The notes beneath the pieces were generated by a model that was not told where the DNA came from, did not search any database, and saw nothing but the letters and a program-made list of their open reading frames with translations. Position numbers and translations under genes: made by a program. This document shows positions 30,034 through 39,045 of a stretch of 64,000 nt of DNA, one piece after another; the stretch's first letter is position 1; each line of letters begins with the position of its first letter. Origin of the DNA: Cypionkella aquatica (lineage in GTDB: Bacteria > Pseudomonadota > Alphaproteobacteria > Rhodobacterales > Rhodobacteraceae); NCBI RefSeq assembly GCF_030161095.1, contig NZ_BSPP01000010.1:1-64000 (forward strand), read 5' to 3'.

Positions 30034-31179
30034 GTGTCGAGATTCGACCGCTATTTATTATCGCAACTGCTAGCACTTTTCGGGTTTTTCTCGCTAGTGC
30101 TGGTGGCGGTCTATTGGGTGAACCGCGCGGTGGGGCTGTTTGACCAGTTGATTGGCGATGGCCAGTCGGCGGTGGTTTTCCTGCAGTTTTCGCTGCTGAC
30201 CTTGCCGAATGTGATCCGGTTGGTGTTGCCGATTTCGGCCTTTGTCGGGGCGGTTTACGTTGCCAACCGGCTGATGTCGGAATCCGAATTGGTGGTGATG
30301 CAGGCGACCGGGTTTTCGGCGTTCCGGCTGGCGCGGCCGGTGTGGTATTTCGGGCTGATCGCCACGGGTATGATGTTGGTGCTGATGCATGTGCTGGTGC
30401 CAGCCAGCCGCAGCGCCTTGGCCGAGCGGTCTGAAGCGATCTCGCAAAACGTCTCGGCGCGGTTTTTGAAGGATGGGCAGTTCATTCATCCGTCAGACGG
30501 CATCACCTTGTATATCCGCGAGATTGCACCCTCGGGCGAGTTGCTGGACCTGTTTCTGGCAGATGACCGTGATCCTGCGGCGCGCGCGCTATATACCTCG
30601 CGCAAGGCGTTGTTCGCGCGCACGGACGACGGGCCAAAGCTGCTGATGGTTGATGGTATGGTGCAACTGCTGGGCACGAAGCGGCAGTTGTCGGTGACGC
30701 GGTTTGCGGATTTCACCTATGATATGGCGGGTTTGATCGAGGCTCCGGGTGCGCGCAACCGCAATATGGCAGAGCTTTCGACGCTTGAATTGCTGCAGCC
30801 GACGCCCGCGCTGGAGACGGAAGTGAACGAGACCGCGGCCAGTCTGCTGTTTGAGGGCCATAGCCGGATCGGGCAGCCGTTCATGGCGCTGGCTTCGGCG
30901 CTGATCGGGTTTTCGTCGTTGCTGCTGGGGGCGTTCAGCCGGTTTGGCTTGTGGCGTCAGGTGGGGGTCGCGGTGGCGTTGCTGCTGGTGGTGCAGGGGA
31001 TTGCAACCGTGGCGACCAGTGTTGGCGAAAGTGCGCCTCGTGGCTGGATGCTGGCCTATGCTGCACCGCTGATCGGTGTGGCGATTGGCATGTTTGAGTT
31101 GTGGTTGACCCAGCGCCCGCGCCGGGTTGGGCCTGCCCAAGCGGCCCCGGATGCGGTATTACCCGAGGGGGCGGCATGA
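30034..31179 (+). CDS. lptF: LPS export permease LptF
   Basis: A 381-aa inner-membrane permease that with LptG and LptB2 extracts LPS from the inner membrane. It has an N-terminal pair of membrane helices, a periplasmic beta-jellyroll (about residues 130-270) and C-terminal helices. It starts SRFDRYLLSQLLALFGFFSL. GTG at 30034 is taken as start because AAGGA lies 8 nt upstream; a TTG 6 codons earlier is less likely. Its stop overlaps lptG by 4 nt. Confidence 0.93.
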   Translation: MSRFDRYLLSQLLALFGFFSLVLVAVYWVNRAVGLFDQLIGDGQSAVVFLQFSLLTLPNVIRLVLPISAFVGAVYVANRLMSESELVVMQATGFSAFRLARPVWYFGLIATGMMLVLMHVLVPASRSALAERSEAISQNVSARFLKDGQFIHPSDGITLYIREIAPSGELLDLFLADDRDPAARALYTSRKALFARTDDGPKLLMVDGMVQLLGTKRQLSVTRFADFTYDMAGLIEAPGARNRNMAELSTLELLQPTPALETEVNETAASLLFEGHSRIGQPFMALASALIGFSSLLLGAFSRFGLWRQVGVAVALLLVVQGIATVATSVGESAPRGWMLAYAAPLIGVAIGMFELWLTQRPRRVGPAQAAPDAVLPEGAA

Positions 31180-32261
31180 CGCTGACGTTTTATATCGCGC
31201 GGCGGTTTTTGCAGATGTATCTGCTGGTGTTCAGCGTGTTTGCGGCGATTTTGCTGCTGATCGACGTGATTGATCAGCTGCGCAAGTCTGGGGTGAGCTT
31301 GGGCGGCGCGATGTATCTTTCGCTGCTGAATGTGCCGGAAAGCCTGTATCAAATCCTGCCATTGATCATGATTTTGTCAGCGATTGCGCTGTTTTTGGGT
31401 CTGGCGCGGTCGTCTGAACTGGTGGTTGTGCGCGCGGCGGGGCGGTCGGGGTTGCAGTTTTTGCTGGCCCCTGTGGTGATGGCCTTGTTGATCGGGGCTG
31501 TTGCGGTGGCGGTGTTCAATCCTTTGGTCGCGGCGACCTCGAAAGCCTATGATCGGTTGGCGGCGCAGCGCGGGCAGAATGGCTCGGTCTTGTCGATCTC
31601 GGAAGACGGGCTGTGGATGCGGCAGGGCAATGAGGCCGGACAATCGGTGATCAAGGCCGAGCGGAGCAATCCCGCAGCCACCACGTTGCAAGTTGTCACC
31701 GTGATCAGCTTTGCCCCCGACGGCACGCCTGTTGAGCGGATTGAGGCCGCGTCTGCAGAGTTGTTGCCCGGAGAATGGCTGCTGAAGGGTGCGAAACGCT
31801 GGTCTTTGACCGATCAAAACCCCGAGCTTTCCGCGCAGGCGGCGGCTGCAGACATTCGTCTTCCGACCGATTTGACACAAGACCGCTTACGCGCGGGGTT
31901 TGCAGAACCGTCAGCTGTGGCGTTTTGGGCGCTGCCCTCGTATATCAAGGCGTTAGAGCGGGCTGGCTTTTCGGCGCGCAATTATCAGGTGTGGATGCAG
32001 ATGGAGCTGGCCTTGCCAGTCTTGCTTGCGGCGATGGTGCTGATTGCAGCGGGCTTCACCATGCGCCACGCCCGCTTTGGCAAAACCGGACAGATGGTGC
32101 TGCTGGCATTGCTGGGCGGCTTTCTGATCTTCTTTTTGCGCAATTTCGCGCAGGTTCTGGGCCAGAATGGCCAGATCCCGGTGCTGCTAGCCGCGTGGAG
32201 CCCACCCATCGCTGCAACCTTTCTGGCGCTTGGTCTGCTGCTACATCTGGAGGATGGCTGA
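31176..32261 (+). CDS. lptG: LPS export permease LptG
   Basis: A 361-aa partner of LptF with the same architecture: MTLTFYIARRFLQMYLLVFSV as the first helix, a periplasmic domain, and three C-terminal helices including RHARFGKTGQMVLLALLGGF. ATG at 31176 overlaps the lptF stop, and its own stop overlaps lptD by 1 nt, so lptF-lptG-lptD are tightly coupled. A longer in-frame extension would lie inside lptF and is rejected. Confidence 0.94.
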   Translation: MTLTFYIARRFLQMYLLVFSVFAAILLLIDVIDQLRKSGVSLGGAMYLSLLNVPESLYQILPLIMILSAIALFLGLARSSELVVVRAAGRSGLQFLLAPVVMALLIGAVAVAVFNPLVAATSKAYDRLAAQRGQNGSVLSISEDGLWMRQGNEAGQSVIKAERSNPAATTLQVVTVISFAPDGTPVERIEAASAELLPGEWLLKGAKRWSLTDQNPELSAQAAAADIRLPTDLTQDRLRAGFAEPSAVAFWALPSYIKALERAGFSARNYQVWMQMELALPVLLAAMVLIAAGFTMRHARFGKTGQMVLLALLGGFLIFFLRNFAQVLGQNGQIPVLLAAWSPPIAATFLALGLLLHLEDG

Positions 32262-34405
32262 TGTTTCGCCTCCTGAGTTTGCTTGTCGCCTTGGGTTTTG
32301 CCCTGCCCGCTTTGGCGCAGGATAAGGCCACTTTGGTGGCGGATGCCTTGCAGATCAAAGACAATTCAACCCTGATTGCCAGCGGCCATGTCGAGATTTT
32401 CTATCAAGGCCAAAAGCTGACCGCGCAAAGCGTCACCTATGATCAGGCGGCGGATCGTTTGCTGATCGCAGGCCCGATTGTGCTGACCGATGGCAAAGGG
32501 GCGGTGATCTTGGCCAATCAGGCCGAGATGGACGCCGATCTGACCCAAGGTGTGCTGACATCGGCGCGGTTGGTTTTGCAGCAACAGTTGCAGATGGCCG
32601 CCGCCGAAATCCGGCGCGTGGATGGCCGCTATACGTCGCTGCAGCGGGTGGTGGCCTCGTCTTGCAAGGTCTGCGCGGGCAGTTCTGTGCCGCTGTGGGA
32701 AATTCGCGCCCGCCGCGTGGTGCATGATCAGGCCGAGCAACAGCTGTATTTCGATCACGCGCAGTTCCGTCTGGGCCGGCTGCCGGTGATGTATATTCCG
32801 CGGCTGCGGATTCCTGACCCAAGCCTGAAACGCGCCTCGGGCTTTTTGCTGCCGGTGTTGAAAAACAACTCTAACTTCGGCACCGGGCTGTTGCTGCCGT
32901 ATTTCATCAAAATGGGTGATAGCCGCGATCTGACGGTCACGCCGTTCTTTACCACGGATGGCTCTCGCACGGTCAATCTGCGCTACCGTGAAGCCTTTAC
33001 CACCGGTTTTCTTGAGGTTTCGGGCGGCGTCTCACGCGATCAGCTGATGCCGGGCGAGACGCGCGGCTACGTTCTGGGCACCGGCGCATTTGTGCTACCG
33101 CGCGGCTTCAAGCTGGATCTTCGCGTCGAGGCGGTCAGCGATCCGGCTTATATTCTGGATTACGACTACCCAACCGCTGACCGTCTGGAAAGCCGGGTTG
33201 AGGTCAGCCGCACCCGCCGCAACGAATATATCTCGGGCCGGCTGATCGCGTTTCACTCGATCCGTGACGGCGAAGACAATGCCACCCTGCCATCGCGCAT
33301 CGGCGATCTGACCTATCATCGCCGCTTTACCTTGGGCAGCTTGGGCGGTGAAGGCGGGTTCGAGTTTCAGTTGCATGGCCACGAGCGCACCTCGAATGAT
33401 GCGTTGAACGACGTCAATATGGATGGCATCGCCGATGGCCGCGACATGCAGCGCCTGTCGCTGCGGGCGGATTGGCGCAAGAATATCCTGCTGGACAATG
33501 GCATGGAAGCCGCCGTGCTGGGTGAGGCCGCCGCAGATTTCTACCTGATCGGGCAAGATGCAGAATACGATGGCAGCAAGACGCGTCTGCATGGGGCACT
33601 GGGCGCTGAATTGCGCTGGCCTTGGGTGAAGTCGCAGGCCAATGGCGTTTCCCAAGTGATTGAACCTGTGGTGCAATTGGTGTTGGCCTCGCGCTCTGGC
33701 ACCTCGATCCCGAACGAGGACTCGGCGCTGGTTGAATTTGACGAAACCAACCTTTTCGACCTGAGCCGTTTTCCGGGCGCGGATGCTGTTGAAAATGGCA
33801 CGCGGGCGAATTTGGGCGTCAGCTATCTGCGGCTGGACCCCAATGGCTGGACCTTGGGGGTGACGGTGGGCCGGGTGCTGCGAACCGAAGATCTGGGCCA
33901 GTTCAGCACCGCATCGGGTCTGAGCGGCGTCAGCTCTGACTGGATGGCGGCTTGGCAGCTGGAAATGGCCGGGCTTAATCTGACCAACCGGCTGGTGTTC
34001 GACGATCAGTTCAACATGACCAAGGCCGAGGTGCAGTTGGCCTATACCGGCGATCGGTTCAACGTGGTGACAGGCTATGTGCATACCGAGGCAGATCGGT
34101 TTGAAGACAGTGCGACGCTGATCTCGGACCCAATTTCCGAGCTTACCTTGGCCACTGGCGTCAAGCTGACCGACAATTGGAGCGGGCGCGTCGCCAGCCG
34201 TTATGATTTTGAGGCCGAGCGTGCCGCCAAGGCAGGCTTGGGGCTGACCTATCGCAACGAATGTTTGCTGGTCGATCTTTCTCTCTCGCGTCGGTTCACG
34301 TCCTCGACTAGTGTGAAGCCGACCACGGATTTCGGGCTTTCGGTGGAACTTCTGGGCTTTGGCGGCAGTTCTGCGCCGGGGCCCGCGCGCCAGTGTCGGC
34401 GCTAG
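32261..34405 (+). CDS. lptD: LPS-assembly outer-membrane protein LptD
   Basis: A 714-aa outer-membrane translocon that inserts LPS in the outer leaflet. Sec signal peptide MFRLLSLLVALGFALPALAQ with cleavage near residue 19-20, an N-terminal OstA/LptA-like beta-jellyroll (DALQIKDNSTLIASGHVEIFYQG), then a large beta-barrel domain with repeated aromatic-ended strands. SSCKVCAGSS contains a Cys pair. Two further Cys lie near the C-terminus (NECLL and RQC). A very long antisense frame over this gene is an artefact. Confidence 0.94.
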   Translation: MFRLLSLLVALGFALPALAQDKATLVADALQIKDNSTLIASGHVEIFYQGQKLTAQSVTYDQAADRLLIAGPIVLTDGKGAVILANQAEMDADLTQGVLTSARLVLQQQLQMAAAEIRRVDGRYTSLQRVVASSCKVCAGSSVPLWEIRARRVVHDQAEQQLYFDHAQFRLGRLPVMYIPRLRIPDPSLKRASGFLLPVLKNNSNFGTGLLLPYFIKMGDSRDLTVTPFFTTDGSRTVNLRYREAFTTGFLEVSGGVSRDQLMPGETRGYVLGTGAFVLPRGFKLDLRVEAVSDPAYILDYDYPTADRLESRVEVSRTRRNEYISGRLIAFHSIRDGEDNATLPSRIGDLTYHRRFTLGSLGGEGGFEFQLHGHERTSNDALNDVNMDGIADGRDMQRLSLRADWRKNILLDNGMEAAVLGEAAADFYLIGQDAEYDGSKTRLHGALGAELRWPWVKSQANGVSQVIEPVVQLVLASRSGTSIPNEDSALVEFDETNLFDLSRFPGADAVENGTRANLGVSYLRLDPNGWTLGVTVGRVLRTEDLGQFSTASGLSGVSSDWMAAWQLEMAGLNLTNRLVFDDQFNMTKAEVQLAYTGDRFNVVTGYVHTEADRFEDSATLISDPISELTLATGVKLTDNWSGRVASRYDFEAERAAKAGLGLTYRNECLLVDLSLSRRFTSSTSVKPTTDFGLSVELLGFGGSSAPGPARQCRR

Positions 34406-34441
34406 ACTGCAGAACTGAGCATAATAAACGGACGGCGGCGG

Positions 34442-35647
34442 GTGATCATGGTGCGACCGGTAAATAGACTGATGGCTTTGGCGGTAGTGGCGCTGGTTGG
34501 CTTTGGTGCCCCCGTGGCGGCCGGGCCGTTTTCGCCGATAAAGATCGTCAATGATCAGGCGATCACGCAATTCGAATTTGATCAGCGCGTGTTGTTCATG
34601 ACGCTGTTGCGCCAACCCGGCGATCTGCAAAAAGCCGCGATGGATACGTTGATCGACGACCGCTTGCGGATGTCGGCGGCCAAGCAGTTCGGCGTCAAGA
34701 TGAGCCCCGAGCAGTTGAAAGCCGGGATGGACGAATTCGCCTCGCGCGCCAATCTGACCGCCGAGAAATTCGTCGAGATCATTGGCCAGAATGGGGTGCA
34801 GCCGGAAACCTTCCGCGATTTCGTGGAATCCGGGCTGGTGTGGCGCGAGATTGTGCGCGGCAAATTCGCAGCCGGGGTGTCGATCTCGGAGACTCAGATC
34901 GACCGGGCCCTGGCGAATGGCCGGCCCATGGCGGCGTTGCAGGTCAAACTGTCTGAAATCGTGATCTCTGCAAAGGGTGCGGGCCGGGATGCGGCGTTGC
35001 AGCGGGCCGACAAGCTGCGGCTGCAACTGCGCGGTGGCGTGGATTTCGCAACTTTGGCGCGGCAGAATTCCAGTGCAGCCTCGGCTGGGCGCGGTGGCGC
35101 GCTGGATTGGATGCTGCTGACCGAGCTGAAACCGGATGCGGCGAAGGCCGTGCGCGCCCTTGCGCCGGGTCAGGTCTCGGCCCCGGTTGTGCTGGATGAT
35201 CAGGTGGTGATCTATCAGTTGCAGGAGCAAAAACAGGAGATGGTGCAGCCTTCCGGTGCCATCGTTGTGGACTACGCGACGTTTCTGGTGCCGGACGATG
35301 GCGTATCGGCTGCCAAGGTGCGTGGGCAAGTGGACAGCTGCAATGATCTTTATGCGGTCGCAAAGGGGCTTCCGGCGGAGCGTTTGACGCGGCAGACAGT
35401 GGCGCAAAACCAACTGCCGAAAGATGTCGCGGGCGCCTTGTCGCTGCTGGATGCGGGCGAATCCTCAACCGCGATCACCCGGGGCGGTTGGCGGGTGTTT
35501 CTGATGCTGTGCCGTCGTGGCCCGCCGGAAACCGAACAACCGAGCCGGGATGAGGTCAGGCTGCAGCTGACCAACCAGATTTTGGGTGCTCAGGCCGATA
35601 TCTATCTGGAAGAGCTCCGCACCGAAGCGATGATCCGCACGCCATGA
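34442..35647 (+). CDS. surA: Periplasmic peptidylprolyl isomerase / chaperone (SurA family)
   Basis: A roughly 400-aa periplasmic chaperone for outer-membrane proteins such as LptD just upstream. It has a signal peptide ending near APVAAG, then an N-terminal SurA domain (KIVNDQAITQFEFDQRV...) and a PpiC/parvulin domain beginning near residue 165 (LKLSEIVISAKG). One parvulin domain is clear; a second is degenerate. Start is uncertain: GTG 34442 or ATG 34448, both with a poor RBS. It precedes pdxA and rsmA as in the E. coli surA-pdxA-rsmA order. Confidence 0.88.
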   Translation: MIMVRPVNRLMALAVVALVGFGAPVAAGPFSPIKIVNDQAITQFEFDQRVLFMTLLRQPGDLQKAAMDTLIDDRLRMSAAKQFGVKMSPEQLKAGMDEFASRANLTAEKFVEIIGQNGVQPETFRDFVESGLVWREIVRGKFAAGVSISETQIDRALANGRPMAALQVKLSEIVISAKGAGRDAALQRADKLRLQLRGGVDFATLARQNSSAASAGRGGALDWMLLTELKPDAAKAVRALAPGQVSAPVVLDDQVVIYQLQEQKQEMVQPSGAIVVDYATFLVPDDGVSAAKVRGQVDSCNDLYAVAKGLPAERLTRQTVAQNQLPKDVAGALSLLDAGESSTAITRGGWRVFLMLCRRGPPETEQPSRDEVRLQLTNQILGAQADIYLEELRTEAMIRTP

Positions 35648-35657
35648 GCCTGCCCGC

Positions 35658-36626
35658 ATGACCTTACCTGTCGCGCTGACCTGCGGAGATCCATCAGGGG
35701 TTGGCCCAGAACTGGCGCTGGCGGCCCGCAAGGTTCTGGGCGACGCCGTGCCGTTTTTCTGGATCGGCGATCCGCTGCACTTGGGCGCTGCCGCGTATCA
35801 GGAAATCGCCACGCCCGCAGAGGTAGCCACTGTCGCGTGGGATCTGTTGCCCGTGTTGCCGCACCGCTTTGCTGGCCCCGCCCTGCCCGGCCAACCCGCA
35901 CCTGAAAATGCCGCTGGGGTGATTGCGGTGATCGAGCGCGCGGTGGCCTTGGTGCAATCGGGCCAAGCCTCGGCAGTGTGCACCGCACCGATCCATAAAA
36001 AGGTGCTGAAAGACGGCGCGGGCTTTGCCTTTCCCGGCCATACCGAATTTCTGGCGCATCTTGCAGGGGTTGACCGGGTGGTGATGATGCTCGCCTCACC
36101 GATGTTGCGGGTGGTGCCGGTGACGATCCATATTGCGGTCGCTGATGTGCCGACCGCATTGACCGATCAGCTGTTGGAAGCCACCATCCGCATCACCGAC
36201 GCAGGGCTGCGGCAGGACTTTGGCGTCGCACAACCCCGCTTGGCCGTCGCGGGCCTGAACCCGCATGCAGGCGAAGGCGGCGCGATGGGGATGGAAGAAA
36301 TCACCCTGATCACCCCACTGCTGGAGAGGTTACGGGCCGAGGGCTTTGATCTGCGCGGGCCAGCCTCTGCCGATACGATGTTTCATCCCCGCGCGCGCGA
36401 AAGCTATGATGCGGCGATCTGCATGTATCACGACCAAGCCCTGATCCCGATCAAGACGCTGGATTTCGACGGCGGGGTGAATGTGACGTTGGGGCTGCCG
36501 TTTGTGCGCACCTCGCCAGATCATGGCACGGCCTATGACATCGCGGGCAAGGGTTTGGCGCGGCCAGACAGTTTGATCGCCGCGCTGCGGATGGCGCATG
36601 AGATGGCAGCCGCCCGCTTGCGGTAG
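35658..36626 (+). CDS. pdxA: 4-hydroxythreonine-4-phosphate dehydrogenase
   Basis: A 322-aa NAD-dependent enzyme of pyridoxal phosphate synthesis. TCGDPSGVGPELAL is the N-terminal hallmark; FPGHTEFLAHL and AGLNPHAGEGG contain His residues that bind the metal; MYHDQALIPIKTLDFDGGVNVTLGLPF is in the C-terminal part. Length as expected. It is 10 nt after surA and 42 nt before rsmA, in one operon. Confidence 0.96.
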   Translation: MTLPVALTCGDPSGVGPELALAARKVLGDAVPFFWIGDPLHLGAAAYQEIATPAEVATVAWDLLPVLPHRFAGPALPGQPAPENAAGVIAVIERAVALVQSGQASAVCTAPIHKKVLKDGAGFAFPGHTEFLAHLAGVDRVVMMLASPMLRVVPVTIHIAVADVPTALTDQLLEATIRITDAGLRQDFGVAQPRLAVAGLNPHAGEGGAMGMEEITLITPLLERLRAEGFDLRGPASADTMFHPRARESYDAAICMYHDQALIPIKTLDFDGGVNVTLGLPFVRTSPDHGTAYDIAGKGLARPDSLIAALRMAHEMAAARLR

Positions 36627-36630
36627 ACCG

Positions 36631-36672
36631 CTGGGGCCAGCCCCAGACCCCGGGATATTTAAGAACAGATGA
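36631..36672 (+). repeat. Hairpin plus ATATTT dispersed element, copy before rsmA
   Basis: Stem CTGGGGC-CA-GCCCCAG (36631-36646), then ACCCCGGGATATTTAAGAACAGATGA running into the rsmA start. The same design is seen at 51351, and in looser form at 13887 and 57821. Confidence 0.6.
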
Positions 36673-37526
36673 AAGGGCTTTTTGTGAGCACGATTGACGG
36701 ATTGCCACCTTTGCGAGAGGTGATCAAGGCGCATGATCTGGTGGCGAAAAAGCAGTTGGGGCAGAATTTTCTGCTCGATCTGAACCTGACGGCGAAGATT
36801 GCACGGCTGGCGGGCGATCTGTCAGCGTGCGACGTGTTGGAGGTTGGCCCCGGCCCCGGTGGCCTGACGCGCGGGCTGCTGGTCGAGGGCGCACGACGGG
36901 TTTTGGCGGTGGAGAAAGACCCGCGCTGCGTGCCTGCGTTGGAAGAGATTGGCGCGGTTTATCCCGGGCGGTTGCAGGTTATCAACGCCGATGCGATGGA
37001 AGTGGATGTACTGGGGCATCTGAATGCACCGGTGCGGGTGGTGGCGAACCTTCCGTATAATGTCGGCACCGAGCTGTTGATCCGGTGGCTGACGCCGAAA
37101 ATCTGGCCGCCATTCTGGCAGAGCCTGACCTTGATGTTTCAGAAAGAAGTGGCCGAGCGGATCGTGGCGAAGCCGCGCAGCGATCACTATGGGCGGCTGG
37201 CCTTGTTGGTGGGCTGGCGGTGTGATGCAAAGATCGTGATGCATCTGCCGCCAGAGGCGTTCACGCCCGCGCCCAAGGTCCATTCGGCGGTGGTGCATCT
37301 GACCAGGCTGGAGGCCCCGCGATTTGCCGCCGATGAGACGGTGCTGAACCGCATCACCACGATGGCCTTTGGGCAGCGCCGCAAGATGCTACGCTCCAGC
37401 CTGAAGGGCATGGGGCCGGCAATAGAGGCGCAGTTGGAGGCGGCGGGGATACCGCCAACCGCGCGCGCCGAAGAGATAGAGTTGGAGCGGTTTTGTGCTT
37501 TGGCGCGGATTGTCGCCGCGGGATAA
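36669..37526 (+). CDS. rsmA: 16S rRNA (adenine1518/1519-N6)-dimethyltransferase
   Basis: A 285-aa SAM-dependent KsgA family methyltransferase that dimethylates two adjacent adenines in helix 45 of 16S rRNA during 30S maturation. [14 protein letters not shown] and the SAM motif [16 protein letters not shown] are followed by catalytic [11 protein letters not shown]. The C-terminal domain with [14 protein letters not shown] is complete. ATG 36669 lies inside the tail of the dispersed element (AGATGAAAG); GTG 36684 is an alternative start. A strong terminator follows. Confidence 0.95.
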   Translation: MKGLFVSTIDGLPPLREVIKAHDLVAKKQLGQNFLLDLNLTAKIARLAGDLSACDVLEVGPGPGGLTRGLLVEGARRVLAVEKDPRCVPALEEIGAVYPGRLQVINADAMEVDVLGHLNAPVRVVANLPYNVGTELLIRWLTPKIWPPFWQSLTLMFQKEVAERIVAKPRSDHYGRLALLVGWRCDAKIVMHLPPEAFTPAPKVHSAVVHLTRLEAPRFAADETVLNRITTMAFGQRRKMLRSSLKGMGPAIEAQLEAAGIPPTARAEEIELERFCALARIVAAG

Positions 37527-37552
37527 ACGGTTGTGTTGCAGCATCTGACAGC

Positions 37553-37579
37553 AAAAAGCCCGCGTGATGCGGGCTTTTT
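37553..37579. terminator. Bidirectional rho-independent terminator
   Basis: AAAAAGCCCGC pairs perfectly with GCGGGCTTTTT across a 5-nt loop: a GC stem with A/T tracts on both sides, between the convergent rsmA and DUF4167 genes. Confidence 0.92.
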
Positions 37580-37609
37580 GTTTGGCTTGATCTGGCTACG
37601 GAGCCAGGC

Positions 37610-38857
37610 TTATTCGGCGGCTTCGGTTTTATCCGAAGGTCCATCCGCTGCGCCATCCGTGCTTTGTGCCGCGGGCTTTTTGCGCGGGGCACGCGTGGTT
37701 TTCGGGGCGGCTTCAAAGCCCGGCAAAACCTCGGCAACCGGCTTTGGCGCGCGCGGGGCACGGGTTTTCACCGGGGCAGCGGCGGCGGCTTCGACTTGGG
37801 CAACCAAAGCTGCGGGCGATTCAAAGCGGGGTGCTTCTGCGCGGGGGGGTGCAGCAACCGGAGGCTCAGCGCGTGGGGCTTCAGAGCGTGGTGCTTCGGT
37901 GCGTGGTGCTTCGGCCGCCGGTTCTTCGCGGCTGGTCACAAAACGAGGCGCTTCACTGCGTGGTTGTTCGTGGCGAGGCTGTTCGTTTCGTGGTTGTTCA
38001 GTGCGTGGCTGATCATTGCGCGGCTGATCGCTTGGCGCAGCGTCATTGCGGGGCTGAGACTGGCGCTGTTGATCGTGGCGGGGCTGGCGCTGCTCACGGT
38101 TTTTATCATCGCGCGGGCGATTTTCCTGACGATTGTTGTCTTGGCGGCGCGGCTGGTTGTTGTCGCGCGGCTGATTGTTGTCGCGCTGCTGGTTGTTGTC
38201 GCGCTGTTGGTTGTTGTCACGCTGCTGATTGTTGTCGCGCTGCTGATTGTTGTCGCGCTGTTGGTTGTTGTCGCGACGATAATTGTCCTGCCGCGGCTGT
38301 TGGCGGTTGGCCTCTGGCAGATCGACGAGGGTATGCTCGTCTTCGTCGACCACATTGAAACCGCTGGTATAAGGCTGATCCGCGTCAGAGGCGTCGTTAC
38401 GCTCGGGGCGGTAATCGCCGCGCTCATTGCGGTACTCTGGCCGATCACGGTTGGCGTTTTGGCCGCCGTTCTGAGCGTTGTTGTTCTGGCCGTTGTTGCC
38501 ATTCTGGCCGTTGCCACCATTTTGACTGGTGTTGCCAGACTGAGTGGTGTTGCCGGACTGGCCGTTTTGGCCGCCCTGATACTGCTGACGGCTTTCCTGT
38601 TCGGCAGCCATCTCGCGCGTGGCTTCGGCCAGCATGCGGGTGTAATGTTCAGCGTGTTGGCTGAAATTCTCGGCAGCCACACGGTCGTTCGAGCGCTGTG
38701 CGTCGCCCGCCAGCATCTGATATTTCTCGATGATCTGTTGCGGCGTGCCGCGCACTTTGCCTTCGGGGCCAGAGCTGTCGAAGACGCGGTTGATGATATT
38801 GCCGAGGGTGCGCGGGCGATTCGTCTTTGAACGCGAACGGGACTTGGAAGAGCGCAT
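37610..38857 (-). CDS. DUF4167 domain protein with long disordered repeat tail
   Basis: A 415-aa protein. The N-terminal about 85 residues are the DUF4167 domain (RPRTLGNIINRVFDSSGPEGKVRG..., then QHAEHYTRMLAEA). The remaining 330 residues are low-complexity: Gly/Asn/Gln-rich, seven tandem RDNNQ(Q/P) hexapeptides, then Arg/Pro/Glu-rich PRxEQ/PRxEA repeats and a basic, Ala/Pro-rich end. Many Arg and Asn residues suggest RNA binding or condensate formation (inference). It is an alphaproteobacterial family of unknown function that often lies downstream of prmC/prfA, as here. A very long antisense frame here is a shadow of the repeats. Confidence 0.85.
   Translation of the reverse strand: MRSSKSRSRSKTNRPRTLGNIINRVFDSSGPEGKVRGTPQQIIEKYQMLAGDAQRSNDRVAAENFSQHAEHYTRMLAEATREMAAEQESRQQYQGGQNGQSGNTTQSGNTSQNGGNGQNGNNGQNNNAQNGGQNANRDRPEYRNERGDYRPERNDASDADQPYTSGFNVVDEDEHTLVDLPEANRQQPRQDNYRRDNNQQRDNNQQRDNNQQRDNNQQRDNNQQRDNNQPRDNNQPRRQDNNRQENRPRDDKNREQRQPRHDQQRQSQPRNDAAPSDQPRNDQPRTEQPRNEQPRHEQPRSEAPRFVTSREEPAAEAPRTEAPRSEAPRAEPPVAAPPRAEAPRFESPAALVAQVEAAAAAPVKTRAPRAPKPVAEVLPGFEAAPKTTRAPRKKPAAQSTDGAADGPSDKTEAAE
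38150..38275 (-). repeat. Seven 18-bp tandem repeats inside the DUF4167 gene
   Basis: Seven units of 18 bp encoding RDNNQQ (five) and RDNNQP (two). The units are near-identical at DNA level, differing mainly at wobble positions, so copy number may vary by slippage or recombination between strains without breaking the frame. Confidence 0.9.
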
Positions 38858-39019
38858 CTTGTCCTTTGATCCAGATAGTCCGGTGGTATGCGCCTGATCC
38901 TGTCAGGATCGTCTGCCCTATCGGGGCATGGCAGCAATGACCGGGTTTGCGCGGGTCAGTGCCGAATTGCACCGAATGTCGCGTGGAATTGAATAATCAC
39001 AGGGGGGGGCTTCTGACAA

Positions 39020-39042
39020 GGAGATTCTTGTGAGAATCCTCC
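39020..39042 (-). terminator. Hairpin downstream of prmC
   Basis: GGAGATTCT and AGAAT-C-CTCC pair across a 4-nt loop with a one-base bulge, immediately past the prmC stop on the minus strand. The trailing sequence is only weakly T-rich. Confidence 0.45.
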
Positions 39043-39045
39043 AAA

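Noticed and set aside
33095-35413. A 772-aa minus-strand frame antisense to lptD and surA
   Set aside because: Long antisense frames are common in GC-rich genes. The composition is His/Arg/Gln-rich, and lptD and surA on the other strand are full-length recognisable genes.
38150-38275. 18-bp tandem repeats as a CRISPR-like array
   Set aside because: The units are contiguous with no spacers and translate to RDNNQQ in frame of a real protein.
37664-38830. A 388-aa hydrophobic plus-strand frame resembling a membrane protein
   Set aside because: It is the antisense of the Asn/Gln/Asp/Arg repeats of the DUF4167 gene, which read as Val/Leu/Ala on the other strand.
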